Source: Dioscorea cayenensis subsp. rotundata (lineage: Eukaryota; Streptophyta; Magnoliopsida; Dioscoreales; Dioscoreaceae). Taken from it: a DNA stretch of 64,000 bases. The stretch's first letter is position 1; every line of letters begins with the position of its first letter. The notes under the pieces were generated by a model. It was given only the letters and a program-made list of their open reading frames with translations. It did no database searches and was not told the DNA's origin. The stretch is from assembly GCF_009730915.1 (NCBI RefSeq), contig NC_052496.1:419875-483874 (forward strand), given 5' to 3'. The position numbers and the translations under genes are program-made. Shown piece by piece: positions 63,451 through 64,000 of the stretch.

Positions 63451-64000
63451 CAACCATATCAAGCGAAGCGGAAATGTACATTATAAATATTACACGAAAT
63501 CATAACAATCGAAAAAAAACTATTTCGATAGTGTATACATCTGAAAATGCAAAAACAAAAACAAAACCCTAGCAGAAATCTCCTGCGGACTAACAAAACC
63601 CCGGTAGAAATCCCCTGCGAGACTTGATATCTTCCAACAAAAAGCAGGGAGCACGAAAACAAAACCGAAAAAAATCTTTCTTTGTATGAGCAGGTTAACA
63701 TAAAACCATACTCAATACCTTAGATTGCAAGCGATGAAATGCCAACTAGTTCTGCGAGGGGACTTCTCCTTGAGATCTGGGTGGAAAGGGAAAAGGCGAT
63801 GAAATGGCAATTCGGAGGCTTAGCGGTGAGAGACAACTTCGGAGGCGACTTGAAATGGAAAAGGCGAAGGCGTGAGTTGAGAAAAAAAGCAATTAAAGCG
63901 GCTCCGATAAATTAGTCTCTCGGGGTTACCCTACGGAAAAACCCCCACTTCCTCTCAAATCGCCGAGATGGGCTGCGACCCACGACTCCCCATGCAAGGG

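Larger units (their letters stand above)
54908..64000. mobile_element. Decayed Mutator-like element region with transposase and Ulp1 protease genes
   Basis: A MULE transposase relic on the + strand (two related copies) converges on a Ulp1-type protease relic on the - strand. GGGAAAATTACTGTTCACCC at 54908 is a plausible left terminal repeat because many plant MULEs begin GGGAAAAT. No inverted partner is visible, so the right end is probably beyond the window. Ulp1-bearing MULEs (Kaonashi/KI-MULE type) are known in plants, so the gene pair itself has precedent. The stretch is richer in CG dinucleotides than the rest of the window and shows frequent frameshifts and stops. Confidence 0.6.

Overview
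This window comes from a nuclear plant genome. Spliced genes with GT-AG introns, a chloroplast/mitochondrial-type PPR gene, a cytokinin LOG gene, plant-only kinase and HIR families, and AT-rich intergenic DNA full of SINEs, MITEs and a Mutator-like element all point to an angiosperm. The Ulp1-carrying transposon and several protein details suggest a monocot, but I cannot name the species.

Layout: (1) 400-4154 (+) the last six exons of a LOG cytokinin-activating gene, whose start lies before the window. (2) 5437-6944 (+) a small MRNIP-like DNA-damage gene with E2F-type motifs in its promoter. (3) 6945-13044 a 6-kb stretch with one SINE and no convincing gene. (4) 13045-14469 (-) an intronless 3-ketoacyl-CoA synthase. 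(5) 17136-21825 (+) an IQ67-domain calmodulin-binding protein. (6) 22593-29082 (-) an ABCA2-like half-size ABC transporter in 16 exons. (7) 32684-34555 (+) an intronless PLS-E class PPR protein. (8) 35957-42686 (+) a second half-size ABCA transporter from a different plant ABCA subclade, in 18 exons, divergent from the first. (9) 44222-50133 (+) an RLCK-VII kinase of the PBL34/35/36 type, whose 3.1-kb first intron carries an eleven-unit 150-bp tandem array rich in G-boxes. (10) 52158-54141 (+) a hypersensitive-induced-reaction (HIR/SPFH) protein. (11) about 54.9-64.0 kb, a large decayed Mutator-like element (MULE): two related transposase copies on the + strand and a Ulp1-type cysteine protease gene on the - strand, converging on each other. 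It runs to the right edge and probably beyond.

The single-copy genes are ordinary plant housekeeping, signalling and lipid genes with no operon-like linkage. The PBL kinase and the HIR protein are neighbours and both families act in membrane-associated immune signalling, but this may be chance. The most unusual structure is the right-hand element: spacers inside both the transposase and the Ulp1 gene are built of the same degenerate ~21-bp motif (core YGYTTAAMAT), mostly in the sense orientation of the gene that contains it. All exon boundaries were worked out by hand from splice signals, reading-frame continuity and family knowledge; no alignment was run.
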